Origin: Quercus robur
Lineage: Eukaryota; Streptophyta; Magnoliopsida; Fagales; Fagaceae
Assembly (NCBI RefSeq): GCF_932294415.1
Contig: NC_065537.1
Span: 6,056,349-6,120,348, forward strand
Length of the DNA stretch: 64,000 bases
Reading direction: 5' to 3'
Shown: piece by piece, positions 1 through 10,914 of the stretch
Numbering within the stretch: the first letter of the stretch is position 1
Layout: each line of letters starts with the position of its first letter
The notes under the pieces: generated by a model
Databases searched by the model: none
Told to the model about the DNA's origin: nothing
Seen by the model: only the letters and a program-made list of their open reading frames with translations
Program-made: the position numbers and the translations under genes

Positions 1-1330
1 CAATGATTCATATGAATAAACATTTTTTTTTTTTACAGTGACCAAAAGGAACAGAAACAGCACTAGAATGATAACCTACAAAATTGAGGACTTGCAGCAA
101 TGGTGGTAATGCTCAAAAGCTGCTTGAAACAACTTGACCTTCAAACCTTTTCTTTTTCCCTTACTATCTCAGACTGATTATTCTTCAAACAACTGGCAAA
201 ACAACAAATGAAAATTATTTTTAACTCAAAAGTAAGACTGGAAGTTATCAAATTTATTTTATAAAAAAATAAAAGGAAAGAAAAAGACCCAAGAAAATTT
301 TTATTCTTTCGGAGAAACAGGGTAGGTATGCATCTTCTAGGAATAAAGCAGTGAAAATGAGAGCTGGGAGAAAAGAACATTCATAGAAAGCCTCTTTTTG
401 ACATCAATTATACAACGTATTTTTACCAATTCAAACTAACAACTATGGCTCTTTATCAATTATAATTTTTATATAGAAATAGAATTGAAAGTTTGGAATT
501 ATATTGAGTCATAAAAAAAATTAATAAAAAAAAAAAACTTCTCTCTAAAAATTATGATTCCCACACAAAAATCAAGAAAGAACCTACTGCTACCCAAACA
601 CTTTTTTATTTTTTAAGGGAAACATTTTGTATTTTGACAATCTGACAACTTCTACAAGAAGAAAAATTCAGATAGAAAACAGGAAAACACAAAAAACCCA
701 GAAATAAATTTTACTTTTCTCCCTCTTTTCCACTGTTTGCCCATCACTCAAACAGAAATTGAACACAAACCAAAAATAAATTTAATAAAAAAAGAACACA
801 TAATTCACAGAGAGTACTGAATAAGAGAAGAGAGAGGACCTAGAGGATGCGGATACATCACGTTGTCAAGGTCGATGAGAGAGAGAGAGAGAGAGAGAGG
901 CTACCGGTACCCAAACACTATTTTTTATTTTGATTCACTTTTCACATAATAATAGTATTAAAAGTGAAAAATAATATATTTGACAATCACAACTTCTACA
1001 AGAGGAGAAATTCAGATATAGAACAGGAAAACGCAAAAAACCCAGGTATATAAATTTAACGTTTCTCCCCTTTTCCACTGTTTCCCATCATTCAAACAGA
1101 AACTGAACAAAAAACAAATATAAATTGTGGAGAGTATTAAAATAAAAACAGAGAGTAATGAATAAGAGAAGAGATATTTTATTACGAGAGAGTAATATTG
1201 ATACTTGATAACTTGATAAAATTGTTGGAGTGGTGAGTGGAGTAGGTAGAAAGATATTTTATTATTTAAGCAAAGCTGAAACGTTTGACAATTCATTTAC
1301 CCAACAAGTGGACTGGTAGGAGGTCCAATT
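1..1330. repeat. Dispersed block, copy I (upstream region of the pseudokinase family)
   Basis: AT-rich non-coding block that recurs at 8585-8893 plus 12999-13608, at 33300-34610 and at 63331-64000. Shared landmarks are the poly-T run near 25, the 'gctcaaaagctgcttgaaac' segment near 110, 'acccaagaaaatttttattc' near 290, the 'cagaaatcaagaaagaa' segment and the 'acaaaaaacccag' segment. The last part is itself duplicated inside this copy (about 590-780 and 960-1120). A (GA)n run lies at 878-899. No coding frame is supported. Copy II lies directly upstream of the pseudokinase gene, so this block is probably the promoter and 5' UTR region of a lost or out-of-window relative; that role is inference. 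Confidence 0.7.
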
Positions 1331-1409
1331 ACGAAACTTCCGATTGACAATTCAATTATTTAAAAGCAAGAGCAGAACATGATAAATTGATAATTGACAA
1401 TTCAACAGA

Positions 1410-1787
1410 TATATACTAGCCTCTGAGCTTCTATTTTTTGGATAAAATTTAATAATATGTATTTATTATAATTAAGGGTGTCTACTTTTTCTAATAAAAA
1501 AAAAAAGAAAAATGAATATTTGGGATGAGTTTGGTAGATTGAAGGAGTTTTAACCTAACAAAATAGTGATCTTATTTTGTAAAGAGTTAGAGAGTAGAAG
1601 TATATACTAGCCTCTGAGCTTCTATTTTTTGATAAAATTTAATAATATGTATTTATTATAATTAAGGGTTTCTACTTTTTCTAATAAAAAAAAAATGAAT
1701 ATTTGGGGTGAGTTTTGTAGATTGAAGGAGTTTTAACCTAACAAAATGGTGATCTTATTTTGTAAGGAGTTAGAGAGTAGAAGTAGG
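1410..1787. repeat. Tandem duplication, two units of about 190 bp
   Basis: Units at about 1410-1600 and 1601-1787 both begin 'tatatactagcctctgagc' and run through the same AT-rich text to 'agttagagagtagaagta'. They differ at only a few bases and in the length of a poly-A run, so the duplication is fairly young. No coding content is seen. Confidence 0.85.
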
Positions 1788-1859
1788 AATTTAAATTAAC
1801 ATAAAAGTAGGAGTTTATTAGAAGCAAAAAGGCATTTCAATGTAGAAATAGAAATTTAT

Positions 1860-2235
1860 TATTTTTGTTAATTTACTATTTTAACTCATTTTTTAAGTTT
1901 TAGATAGGGTATTTTTGACTGAAAAAACCATTAACTAACTTTTTTTTTTTGTCAATTTACTATTTTAATTCCATTTTTAAGTTGTTGGTTAATTAATTTA
2001 GGGGTATTTTTTACAGGGAAAAAAGTAATAACTAATTTTTTGAATCCTTTTAATATATACAGATTTTTAAGTTTTAGGTAGGGGTATTTTTTACTGTAAA
2101 AAAACCAATAACTAACTTTTTTTTTACCAATTTACTATTTTAATTCCATTTTTAAGTCGTTGGTTAATTAATTTAGGGGTATTTTTTACAGGGAAAAAAG
2201 CAATAACTAACTTTCTGAATCCTCTTAATATATAC
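1860..2235. repeat. Second, more diverged AT-rich tandem duplication
   Basis: Two units of about 180 bp (about 1865-2055 and 2056-2235) share 'taattccatttttaagt', 'ggttaattaatttaggggta' and 'ttttttacagggaaaaaag'. A partial further unit is present at the left. It adjoins the duplication at 1410-1787 but the unit differs. Confidence 0.65.
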
Positions 2236-3357
2236 AAATATTGTATAAAAAATAGATATATATATATATATATACGCACATTAGTATTATGTCAGTGTGA
2301 TGAACGGTTTAATAAAAAATTTATATATTAATTTAAAAATATATATTTTTGATAATATAACCAAATCTAATAACAAATAAAATAGTAAAAATATTTTTAA
2401 AAATTAAGTTACATGGAAAATGTGTATTACCTAAGTTTTTTTTTTTTTTTTTTTTTGAAAAAAAAAATGATATTACAAAAGCTCTTAGTAGTAAAACTGT
2501 AATTTAATTATATATGTGTGTGTGTGTGGCACTTAAAAATATTTCCATTATACTTGCTAACATGTATAATAGCAAAAGTACTAATCATATATAAATTTCT
2601 TGTATATATGACCAAAAACAAATTCCATAAATTACAAAAATGCAAGTATTTAGACTACAATGTAAATATTTACTTATAAATTATCAGTTATAGCCATTTT
2701 AATATTGTCATAAGTGAGGAAATAATCTGCATAATCAATTAAGAACAGCAAATCAAAAAATAATATCAATAATCAAGATGAATTGCATTATCTAAAATTT
2801 TTTGAAAAAATCTTATAATTTAAGCAATAATTCAACTACGTTAATAAAAACTCATTAAAAAAAATGAAAATAGTTCTTCTCACACAAATCTCCTAACTTC
2901 ATAGGGTAGATGAGTTCCATCCCAACAGATTCAGTCATAAAATTTTGATTGAAATAAAAATTCCATAAATTATATGTGTGTGTATATATATTGGTGAGTT
3001 CTAGTCTATTTGTTGGGTAAATTATATTCAATAAAAAAATATTGAGTAAAGTTGTAACGTTAGACTATAACTAATTTTGTAACTAAACTTTGTCATTATT
3101 TAATTTATTTATATTGTAATATTTACATTTAATCAAAATGTTGTAACATAAAATGTATAACCTACCTTTTATCATTAAATTTTCTAAAAAAAAAAAAAAA
3201 ACCTTTAGCCATTAAAAAAAAGGGTAAATTAGATGATTTAAAGAATTTTTTTTTAAATCATGAAATTTATTTTAAAAAAAATTTCAACAGTAATACTAAT
3301 TTTTTTTAGGAGAAGATATTAGTCTTGTTTAAGTAGAATTTCATGTCCAATAAACTC
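2236..3357. other. AT-rich spacer, nothing recognised
   Basis: Very AT-rich sequence with a (TA)n run near 2256-2273, poly-T near 2436-2456 and a short (GT)n near 2515-2527. No ORF or element was recognised. Confidence 0.6.
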
Positions 3358-3360
3358 TTA

Positions 3361-3715
3361 GATGCGGTTTGGATAGGGCTTATTTATATCTGCGTTTTTT
3401 CTCTTTCATGTTTCCTCTTTTTTTTTTTTTTTTTACCTGAAGTTGGTTTCATGTGGGGGACAGACTTGCCAGTGGGTCCTGTGCATCCTGTGCACATGCA
3501 CGGGACCCACTAGCACTTTGGACGTCCACAATTAGTCTGAAATGACACTGTTTGTGAGTCCGTACACTGGTTACAGGACCCACAAACATCTTTTTTTCAC
3601 CCAAACTTTAATTAAAAATGGGTCTGACAGTATTATTCATACATTCAAAAATTGTTTTGCTGCAGTATTTTCAGTTTTAAGTTTTCAATAAAATAAATTG
3701 TATCCAAATGGACCC
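3361..3715. mobile_element. Tourist-like (PIF/Harbinger) MITE, 355 bp
   Basis: It is flanked by the 3-bp target duplication TTA (3358-3360 and 3716-3718). The left end GATGCGGTTTGGATA and the reverse complement of the right end, GGGTCCATTTGGATAC, are imperfect terminal inverted repeats sharing the TTTGGATA core. It contains the 'gggaccca', 'ttcagtttt' and 'aaaattgttttgctgcag' segments seen in the sister copies at 6807-7117 and 11781-12996. It has no coding capacity. A TTA duplication with G-rich ends ending in TTTGG is typical of PIF/Harbinger MITEs. Confidence 0.8.
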
Positions 3716-3718
3716 TTA

Positions 3719-5060
3719 GCTCGTTACCCTTTGATGGATCCAAGTGAGAGTTTAAGGTGGTGGAGGCTCCACCGTGGAGCCTATTTTGGTTTAGAGTCGT
3801 TGTTAATGGACGAATTTGCCCTGGATCATAGCACATAACCAGGTGGTAACTAAAATGGGTAAAAGGGAAAATTGGCATGTTAATAATTTTTTTCAATGGT
3901 ACTTGATATTTCTGAAATAAAGTACCGTGTAAATTAATACAGGTCACAATCCCATTACTTTGTTTCTATCCCCCTCCCTTTTTCCCTCTCTTTCACGCTT
4001 CAAAGCTCAGGTATGACAGATTTCTGTAAAATTTCTGTAAAATTATCAGTCTTTCGGTGACTCTGATTGCTAGGAGTACTTGGAATGTGGTGAGGAGAGC
4101 TCAGTCAATTGGAAGGAAGGTTGCTAGGATTTGGAAAAATGGGTTCAAATACTCTGTAAGTCATTGGATTTCTTGATTATTGTTCATGGAGTTTCAAAAA
4201 ATGGGTTCAAATACCTTGAATTCTTATTTGTGTTACTTATTTGTGCTAGTTGCTCACTTCTTGAATGATTATTGGACTTTTCTGCAATGAGATTGTGTGT
4301 GCTTGTGTAATGTCATTTGAGTTTGAATGGAAATGGGTGCTACCACATGAATTACATTGCTAAGCTATAATATTAATGCTTTACATTAAATTTTATGTGA
4401 TTCAACTTTTTTTTTTAACCTGGGAATTTTGTGTAATATGGGTGCTACCACTTCATACTACAGGGAGAACAAGGTTGGTCCCTCTGCTGTTGTTCCCATC
4501 CTCCAATTCTCTCTCTCCGGCCACTGGCATTTTACGTTCTACGGGTTTGAAAGGGCACACAAACCCAACACCCAAATAGAAACGGATTCCCTGTTACATT
4601 CATGTGTAATTTTTAATAATAAAAAAATTCCCTTCATCACTTCTTTTAGCATTATATATTGTGGGAACAATTGAAGAAAAGAAAGTAAAATATAAAAGTG
4701 CACTTTAAATACAGCAGAGAGAAAGTTCTTACAACAATAGATTGGAACTTTACATAAGAATTCCTTTCTGAACGAAATTGAAGCATCTGATGCGAGTGTT
4801 AGAAATTGGAACGTTATGCATGTTGGATTACTCTCTACAATTTTCTTATCTTTTTGATCAATCAACAATTGATTTAAGGTCCCTAGATGTCTTTTATTGA
4901 CACTTCAATGGCATACTCAAATGATAATATGCTTGCCATACATATTCCATGCTTACTTCACTTCCTATCTTGCAGGTGATCTGCTCATCCTTAAACAGAA
5001 TGAATTGCACCGGATCATGCTTCCATTTATGATTAACTGCTCCTTTCTAGGAAAGTATAC
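3719..5060. other. Spacer, possible lost exons of the methyltransferase relic
   Basis: This stretch holds CT-rich text (3960-4000), which would suit a promoter or 5' UTR, and a less AT-rich segment at 4440-4570, but no frame could be assigned. It lies just 5' of the methyltransferase-like exon at 5071, so earlier exons of that relic could be here; I cannot show them. Confidence 0.35.
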
Positions 5061-5070
5061 CACAATCTAG

Positions 5071-5235
5071 ATTTGGTGGTGATCTTCAACATGATGTCCA
5101 GAAAGGGGATACAGTGATTAATGCCACTTGTGGCAATGGTTATGATACTTTAGCAATGGTCATTATACTTGCTGATGAATTAGCCAGGGTTGTGTTTATG
5201 CAATGGATATTCAGAATGATGCTTTAGAGAATAAG
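5071..5235 (+). pseudogene. SAM-dependent methyltransferase exon relic (YtqB/rRNA methylase-like)
   Basis: After an acceptor-like AG at 5069-5070 the sequence reads KGDTVINATCGNGYDTLAM and then ADELAR, a good match to motif I of the putative rRNA methylase family (PF06962 type; the Arabidopsis At1g16445 class as I recall it). The next family motif, CVYAMDIQNDALEN, is present in another frame, so one base has been lost near 5187. No good donor follows, and the rest of the roughly 200-residue domain was not found downstream. The family binds S-adenosylmethionine through the glycine-rich loop seen here. I read it as a decayed gene copy. The identification rests on memory of the family motif. Confidence 0.55.
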
Positions 5236-5829
5236 ATTTGTACATGTGCAATTTGTCTACTATACGCAGAGGTGGATCTCTTTTCCATAATATCCTTCTT
5301 ATCTGCACAATTTTTTTCTACATTACCTTCTTCATTTCTTTCTTCAAGTATACAGTACAAAATTTTCATGTTGTCAGAGCTATAAGCAAATCAATCATGG
5401 CGTCAAATTGATCATTTTCCACCACCAATACCTTCTCAACGTCTTCAGTAAAACTTACACAGTAAGCTCCACTTTTCTTGCTTTCTAAAGTCTGAAATCT
5501 AATGCTAGTGAAACTTGATAACTACATCCTTCAGAAGCATCAAATCGCAACCATACAAAAGAATATCATGTCAATGAATTTTACTTCTAAGAAATTTCAT
5601 TGCTTATGGTTGCCCAAGAGCGAGAGCACATAACCACACAGCCTAACTCTTGGAGGAAGGTATAGCCACTTATTTCCAAACAAACTTAGAAGTAAGATTT
5701 TACGCGGGGGTGGTTGAAGCATAGTGGCAGAGTTATGTCATGTGCAGTGGATTACGTCCAAACCTTTTGAGAGGCTATCTCTTCATTAACCGTAACTCCT
5801 GAAGGTCAATGCAATAGACTATGCTCTAC

Positions 5830-6200
5830 CTCCTATTTATGTTTCCAAAATTAATTTTGATGAGCTTACTGATAAACGGGGATGCTACTGAGTTATGGTG
5901 TGGTAATTATAGATACTGCAAGTGCAATCATTGCTGATTGGTGTGACCTAAGGGCTAAGGCATTTGGATGCAGACAAAGGATAGCTTCCATCAATGGAGC
6001 CTTGTTTATCTTTTGTTAGCCATCTGGTGGATGACTTAAAAAACAAAGTTGCAAAAGTTAAGTGTTCAGTTAGATGGTCACCTAAGTGTTGCAATAGGGA
6101 TGTGCTCATATGTTAGCTTTAGATGCAAACAAATGCCACACAAGTAGGATTTGGCTGGAGGATACTCCTCCATGTTTCCAAAATTAATAGTGAATTGCTT
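5830..6200 (+). pseudogene. Possible LINE tail (RNase H-like) remnant
   Basis: Broken frames give phrases that resemble the end of plant LINE or RT-associated RNase H domains: 'VVIIDTASAIIADW' followed by 'IWLEDTPPCFQN'. Several stops interrupt them. A poly-A run at 6221-6232 follows at a distance typical of a LINE 3' end. The resemblance is weak and could be chance. Confidence 0.25.
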
Positions 6201-6806
6201 GCAATAAAATTACTCTCTTTCAAAAAAAAAAAAGGTTTTCCATCTTCTTGTCCCTAGTAGACAGAATTGCAGGCATGGTTTCAAAGTAATTGTCAGACAC
6301 AGAAATGTAATCAAATCTTTTCCAGCGTGAGATCTCTTTAGAACATATTTTGAGTATTGAGTGTTGCATCGGTACAGTAGCAAGGGCATGTGAACTAGAA
6401 TTGGGTCACATGCCAATGAAATTATTGACAGACGTATCAATTCAGGCACTAATCACAACAAATTAGGGAGATCACCAGCAAACATCACTATGTCTCCCAA
6501 CAATGAATTACACGTGTCAAGAGTAGGAAAAAAAAATCCAGAAATGATCCATTTACCCTTTCCCCTACCATCTTTAATTATCATATTCTACAATTTCCTC
6601 GAACATTGGTTGTTTCTGTTCCATTTAAACCAATTTATACCCAAATAACAAATAATATGATAAAGTTAACTTTACAAGCTTAGTAGACAGTAAAAAGACT
6701 TGAAAATCCCATACACATTGGGCTTCTAATGCCAACAATGAAAACTAATTTAATTTTACATAGACTTATGTTAATCGTGTTAGTGTTGAACCAGTTTCGT
6801 TACTTA

Positions 6807-7117
6807 GGGTCCGTTTGGATACAGCTGAAAACTGAAAACTGAAAAACACTGTAGCGAAATAATTTTTAAATGTGAAAATAGTACCGTGGGACCCATTTGT
6901 AATAAAAAAGTTATTGAAAAGTGAAATTTGTGAGTCGATGAACAGTATACGATGTGCACTGATTGGTCAAAAAAGTTTGAAAAGTCAAAGTTTACGGCTA
7001 CTGTTCATTGAACAGTGTATGAACAATAGCCGCAATCTGAAAAAACGCGTGAAAAAAAAAAAAAAAATAGCAAACAAAACGCAGACGCAGACGTATCAGC
7101 CCAATCCAAACGCAGTC
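6807..7117. mobile_element. Tourist-like (PIF/Harbinger) MITE, 311 bp
   Basis: It has TTA target duplications at 6804-6806 and 7118-7120. The ends are GGGTCCGTTTGGAT on the left and, as reverse complement of the right end, GACTGCGTTTGGAT. It is the same family as 3361-3715: 'aaaactgaaaactgaaaa', 'aataatttttaaatg' and 'gtgggaccca' are shared. It sits at the 3' end of the minus-strand pseudokinase gene and supplies that gene's last codons and stop. Confidence 0.85.
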
Positions 7118-8198
7118 TTAGTTTTGAGTCTTTTGACCTCATAAGTTGTAGTATCCGCCTAAGCTCTATCGTAACTTCTCTCATGCTTGGCCTTTCATCT
7201 CCCTGATTCTTGACGCATCTCAATGCAAGCTCTGCAAATGCTTGAATATCTTCATTGCTTCCTTGGCCTAGCACCACATCAGCAACAATTTGGAATATGC
7301 GGTTCTCTTCCATTGACAAAACAAAGTGATCTACCAAATTGTTATGCCCTAAGAACATTTCTGTGGGATAGTGACCTGTTAAGACTTCCACCAGTACAAC
7401 CCCAAAGCTATAAACATCACACTTATCCGTGACCTGCAATGTTGCTTGATATTCAGGGTCTACATCTCCGTAAGTTCCCCGAACTGAACTACCTTGAAAA
7501 AAGCCTTCTCCAAGTGGAACTGAACTACCTTGAAAAAAGTCTTCTCCAGGTGCAATTGAAACCGCAAAACCAAAATTTGATAGTTTAGCAGTCAAGAACT
7601 CATCCAAAAATATATTTGTTGATTTGACATCCAAATGAACTATTGGCCTTAACCTACCATAGTGCATGTAACAAAGAGCATAGGATGTCTCAGTGGCTAT
7701 TCTTACACGGTCAAGCCAAGAGATCCGGCAATTAATCTTGTTGCGTTGACCATGGAGCTGATCAAAGAGAGTGCCATTGGGGATGAACTCAAGAACCAAC
7801 ATGGGAATTTCAGTTTCTAGGCAACAACCATAGTGCCTCACAACGTTCTTGTGGCTGATCAATTGTTTTATTGTGACTTGTTGTAAGAAGAAATCTGCCA
7901 TCGTCTCAGTGGAACAACATGTTGGAGGGTCTTTCACTTTAATAGCTACTTCCCTCTCATCTAGTATTCCTTTATAGATTGTTGCGATATCAGAGTCAAG
8001 GATTAGATTAGGATCATAGTTATTAGTAGCTTGTTGGATTTCCTTGGCAGAGAAAATCTTGATTGGCTCTGTATCTCTACCTTGGTTGCAAGTGATTTGC
8101 TTCTCTAGTAACATTGCTCCGTTCTGGATGAAGTATTCTTCTTTGGCCTTAAATACATGCCTTGCTTTCTCCATCCTGATACTCTTCTCTGCCAACAT
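7005..8198 (-). CDS. ZRK/ZED1-like receptor-like cytoplasmic pseudokinase
   Basis: The 397-residue frame is nearly all kinase domain. It has no signal peptide, ectodomain or membrane segment, as in the RLCK-XII ZRK family (ZED1 class), whose known members act as NLR decoys or adaptors for ZAR1. The N-terminal signature YFIQNGAMLLE...FSAKEIQQATNNY is typical. VAIK (K87) and H-L-D (188-190) are kept, but the glycine loop is missing, the helix-C glutamate is not apparent, and DFG is NFG (208-210), so catalysis is unlikely. The activation segment carries a 12-residue tandem duplication (about 218-229 and 230-241). An acceptor-like TTGGCAG lies between the first ATG and M9, so translation may really start at M9 (8174) after a 5' UTR intron. 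Residues from about 361 onward are encoded by the MITE at 6807-7117. A WAK-like kinase fragment is the alternative. Confidence 0.75.
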   Translation of the reverse strand: MLAEKSIRMEKARHVFKAKEEYFIQNGAMLLEKQITCNQGRDTEPIKIFSAKEIQQATNNYDPNLILDSDIATIYKGILDEREVAIKVKDPPTCCSTETMADFFLQQVTIKQLISHKNVVRHYGCCLETEIPMLVLEFIPNGTLFDQLHGQRNKINCRISWLDRVRIATETSYALCYMHYGRLRPIVHLDVKSTNIFLDEFLTAKLSNFGFAVSIAPGEDFFQGSSVPLGEGFFQGSSVRGTYGDVDPEYQATLQVTDKCDVYSFGVVLVEVLTGHYPTEMFLGHNNLVDHFVLSMEENRIFQIVADVVLGQGSNEDIQAFAELALRCVKNQGDERPSMREVTIELRRILQLMRSKDSKLRLRLDWADTSASAFCLLFFFFFSRVFSDCGYCSYTVQ

Positions 8199-8584
8199 AT
8201 AGCATTATTAAACAAGTGAATATCACTTCATATATAGTTCTTTTCTACCAACAACTAACAATATGACCAATTAAGGGGTAGGTAATCTCCAAAATAAGTT
8301 TGAGGGGGAAAAAACTAGACATGGAAAAACGGGCGAGTCGGGTCGGGTCAATTGGGTTGCGGGTCAAAAACAGGTAATTTTAAGTGGGTTAAAAACAAGT
8401 TAGGGTCAATCGGGTTGCGGGACGGGTCGGGTTGATTAGTATTTTTCACATGAATTTTTTTTTATAAAGAAAACAACATGTATTTGCCATTTAGAAAGTC
8501 ATGCAACAAATTACTTGATGTAAAATGTATCATATGTATATAACTGTTATGGGTCAACAATTTTTTTTTTTTTTTTTTTTTTAA
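8199..8584. other. Upstream of the pseudokinase; GGGTCGGGT-rich remnant
   Basis: At about 8325-8440 there are repeated CGGGTCGGGTC / CGGGTTGCGGGTC strings, like the sub-terminal arms of the short hAT elements at 27291-28213 and 34686-35234. No matching ends or target duplication were found, so it is called a fragment. A poly-T run at 8562-8582 closes the stretch. The promoter of the minus-strand pseudokinase gene should lie in or beyond here. Confidence 0.45.
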
Positions 8585-8893
8585 TTCAAAAGTAAGATTG
8601 GATGTTATCAGATTTATTTATTAAAAAAAAAAATTTAACGAAAGAACAAACACCCAAGAAAATTTTTATTCTTTCGGTGAAATGAAGTAGGTATGCAAGT
8701 GGCCATCTCTTTCTTCCTAGCATCTTCTAGGAAAAACCACAAAAAATGACAGATAAGAGAAAAGAACATTCATAGAAAGCCTCTTTTTGACATCAATTAT
8801 ACAATGTATCTACCAATTCAAACTAACAATTATGCCTCTTTATCAATTATAATTTTTATATAGAAATAGAATTGAAAGTTTGGAATTTTAGTA
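8585..8893. repeat. Dispersed block, copy II, first part
   Basis: It matches 220-500 of copy I and 34015-34205 of copy III: 'aaaagtaagattggatgtta', 'acccaagaaaatttttattc' and 'agaacattcatagaaagcc'. The match stops near 8893 at 'gaattttagt' and resumes at 12999, so about 4.1 kb containing mobile elements separates the two parts. Confidence 0.75.
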
Positions 8894-9298
8894 ATAAGTT
8901 TATGATTCTGAATCCTCCAATTCTTCAACTGTGATCATTAGTTGATTTCTCAATCTTTAGAGCTAAACTTCTAGATTATGAATTAAAAAGTGAACACATA
9001 GGATTGTATTGGATTTAGTTCTTTTCAAAGTATGTACACAACTGCATTAATCTTTGACCTTTTGTACAAATGCCAAACCAGGTATGTACACAGCAAATAG
9101 ACTCTTTGACTTTGCTTTTTTGGTTTCTTTAAACGTGTTACATTACATGGGATGAACTTAATTAGTGTTATATTAACAAAATAAAAGAGAAGAAAGAGAA
9201 AGTTCGCAATAACCAGTATACCCTTTCAAAAATAACAACTATGCATCTTTAACATGAATAATGCGATTATTAACAAAACAATTAGAGATAATGGGATT
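8894..9298. other. Spacer left of the hAT element
   Basis: AT-rich, no gene recognised. It belongs to the sequence inserted into block copy II. Confidence 0.5.
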
Positions 9299-9777
9299 GC
9301 AAGATTCAGTAGCGGCTCTAGGAAATTTTTTTCAGAGTGTTCCTCAACAAGCATAAATTACACAATCTAATAAAAAAGAAAATTTGCATATTGACAACAA
9401 CAATAATAAAAAAAAAACACGTAAATATATAAAGTTTACAATTGCCTTCTACGTGGTTTTCTTATCAAATATTTGTTCATAATTCTAGCAAAAGAATAAA
9501 TAATAAGCTATAAGTTCATTTGAAATATTAATAAAATTATTAATTATTGTTGTTTAGTTGTTTCATTAATTTGTTTGTCTTTTATAAACTATAATTTGTT
9601 ATATTGTTATTTCATTAATTATAAAATTATTAATTGTTGTTTAGCCTAACATAATTTAATTTTTTTGTCTTTTATAATGTATTGGTTAATTAAATTATTA
9701 ATTATTGTTTATTAGTTACTTCCCCCAATTAATTATTCGTTAATTAAATTATTGTTTATACTTATGTATTAATTAAA

Positions 9778-10002
9778 TTAATATTTATTTAATATTTTTA
9801 TATTATAATATATTTCATTTAAAATATATTTTTGGTGAATTTCTTGCTCATTTGTGATATTTTCATCTAAATTTTGTGTTATATTTTGTTTATTACTAAT
9901 AACAAATTTATCCATTGATCCTTTTTGAGACTCAATTAGTTTTTCTTCTTTTTTTCTTTTTAAAAATTTTTCATATTCAGATGCATATTTTCTAGTAGAC
10001 AT
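9778..10002 (-). pseudogene. N-terminus of a TTF/ZMYM1-type hAT transposase
   Basis: The 74-residue frame begins MSTRKYASEYEKFLKRKKEE and continues with LIESQKGSMDKFV. This is the lysine-rich N-terminal box of the plant 'zinc finger MYM-type protein 1-like' hAT transposases. It then runs into low-complexity asparagine/isoleucine-rich text and a stop. The zinc finger, DUF4371/RNase H core and dimerisation domain are absent. It lies inside the hAT element at 9307-11596 and reads inward from its right side, as expected. Confidence 0.55.
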
Positions 10003-10330
10003 TTCTAATCAAACAATATATTTATAAAAACTAAAAAAAAAAAAAAAAAAAATCACTTTCAAGTGTAGAGCAAATGAGAAATAAAACTTGATTTATATAA
10101 ACAGTATTGTTATAGTTTCACCAAACAATAACAAGTTTTTAGCAATCTTAACCTGCATAAATAAAGATTTATTCATTATATTACCAATAACTAAAATATA
10201 TATATATATATAAAAACACAAGATTAAAAAAAAAAATTAAAAACAACACTATACAAGCCCAGCGCCCTAGCCCAGCCAAGAGGATGCTTGCCAAGATGGC
10301 TCCCACAAAAAACATAAAACAAATCCTATT

Positions 10331-10332
<2 letters not shown>

Positions 10333-10370
<38 letters not shown>
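10333..10370. repeat. Poly-A run, 38 bases
   Basis: Uninterrupted A run inside the hAT element. It is either a slippage-expanded homopolymer or the tail of an unrecognised retroposed insert; no target duplication was found around it. Confidence 0.8.
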
Positions 10371-10372
<2 letters not shown>

Positions 10373-10423
10373 TGAAGGCCCAAACGTGGTGAAACATCCA
10401 ACTCACTGCCCAGAAAAAACTTA

Positions 10424-10914
10424 AGGACACATTTGGTAGATTGTAATAGATACTGTAATGTAATAGATATTCCTATGGTATAACTATTCAGTTGTTTGGT
10501 TATATTTTTATTACAATGAATAGTTATTCTTTATGAATAGTTATTTTTCAAAATGAAGAATAACTATTCCTTATTAAAAGTATTGAATATCTATTCTTTC
10601 ACCTTATGTAATAACTTTTTTTTAAAATTTATTAAAAAGCCATTAGTTGCCTCATCTTCAAAATGAAATAAAATAACTTTTCCTTGTTGTTAATTATTAA
10701 CTCTATTTTGAACACCCTAAAATAAGTGTATTTTACAAAATTTGACTTAAAAATGATTTAATTACACATTCTTTTTATACTCTACTAAATTGTGGATACA
10801 TATTCAGAATTCTATTCCTAAATGGTCACCAAACTAATGAATAGTAATATTTATTACATTCCAACTTAATGTATTCATATGTAATAATTATTATAGTGTA
10901 CCAAACATGCTCAA
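10424..10914. mobile_element. Harbinger-type MITE-like element nested in the hAT
   Basis: The left end GGACACATTTGGTA and the reverse complement of the right end, GAGCATGTTTGGTA, form an inverted pair. The interior is rich in the self-complementary motifs 'gaatagttattct' and 'aatagatatt'. The left flank has TTA (10421-10423), but the right flank does not match cleanly, so the target duplication is uncertain. Non-coding. Confidence 0.55.

Noticed and set aside
141-1296. Small minus-strand hydrophobic frames (79 and 94 residues)
   Set aside because: They fall in the dispersed AT-rich block, are not conserved between its copies, and are low in complexity.
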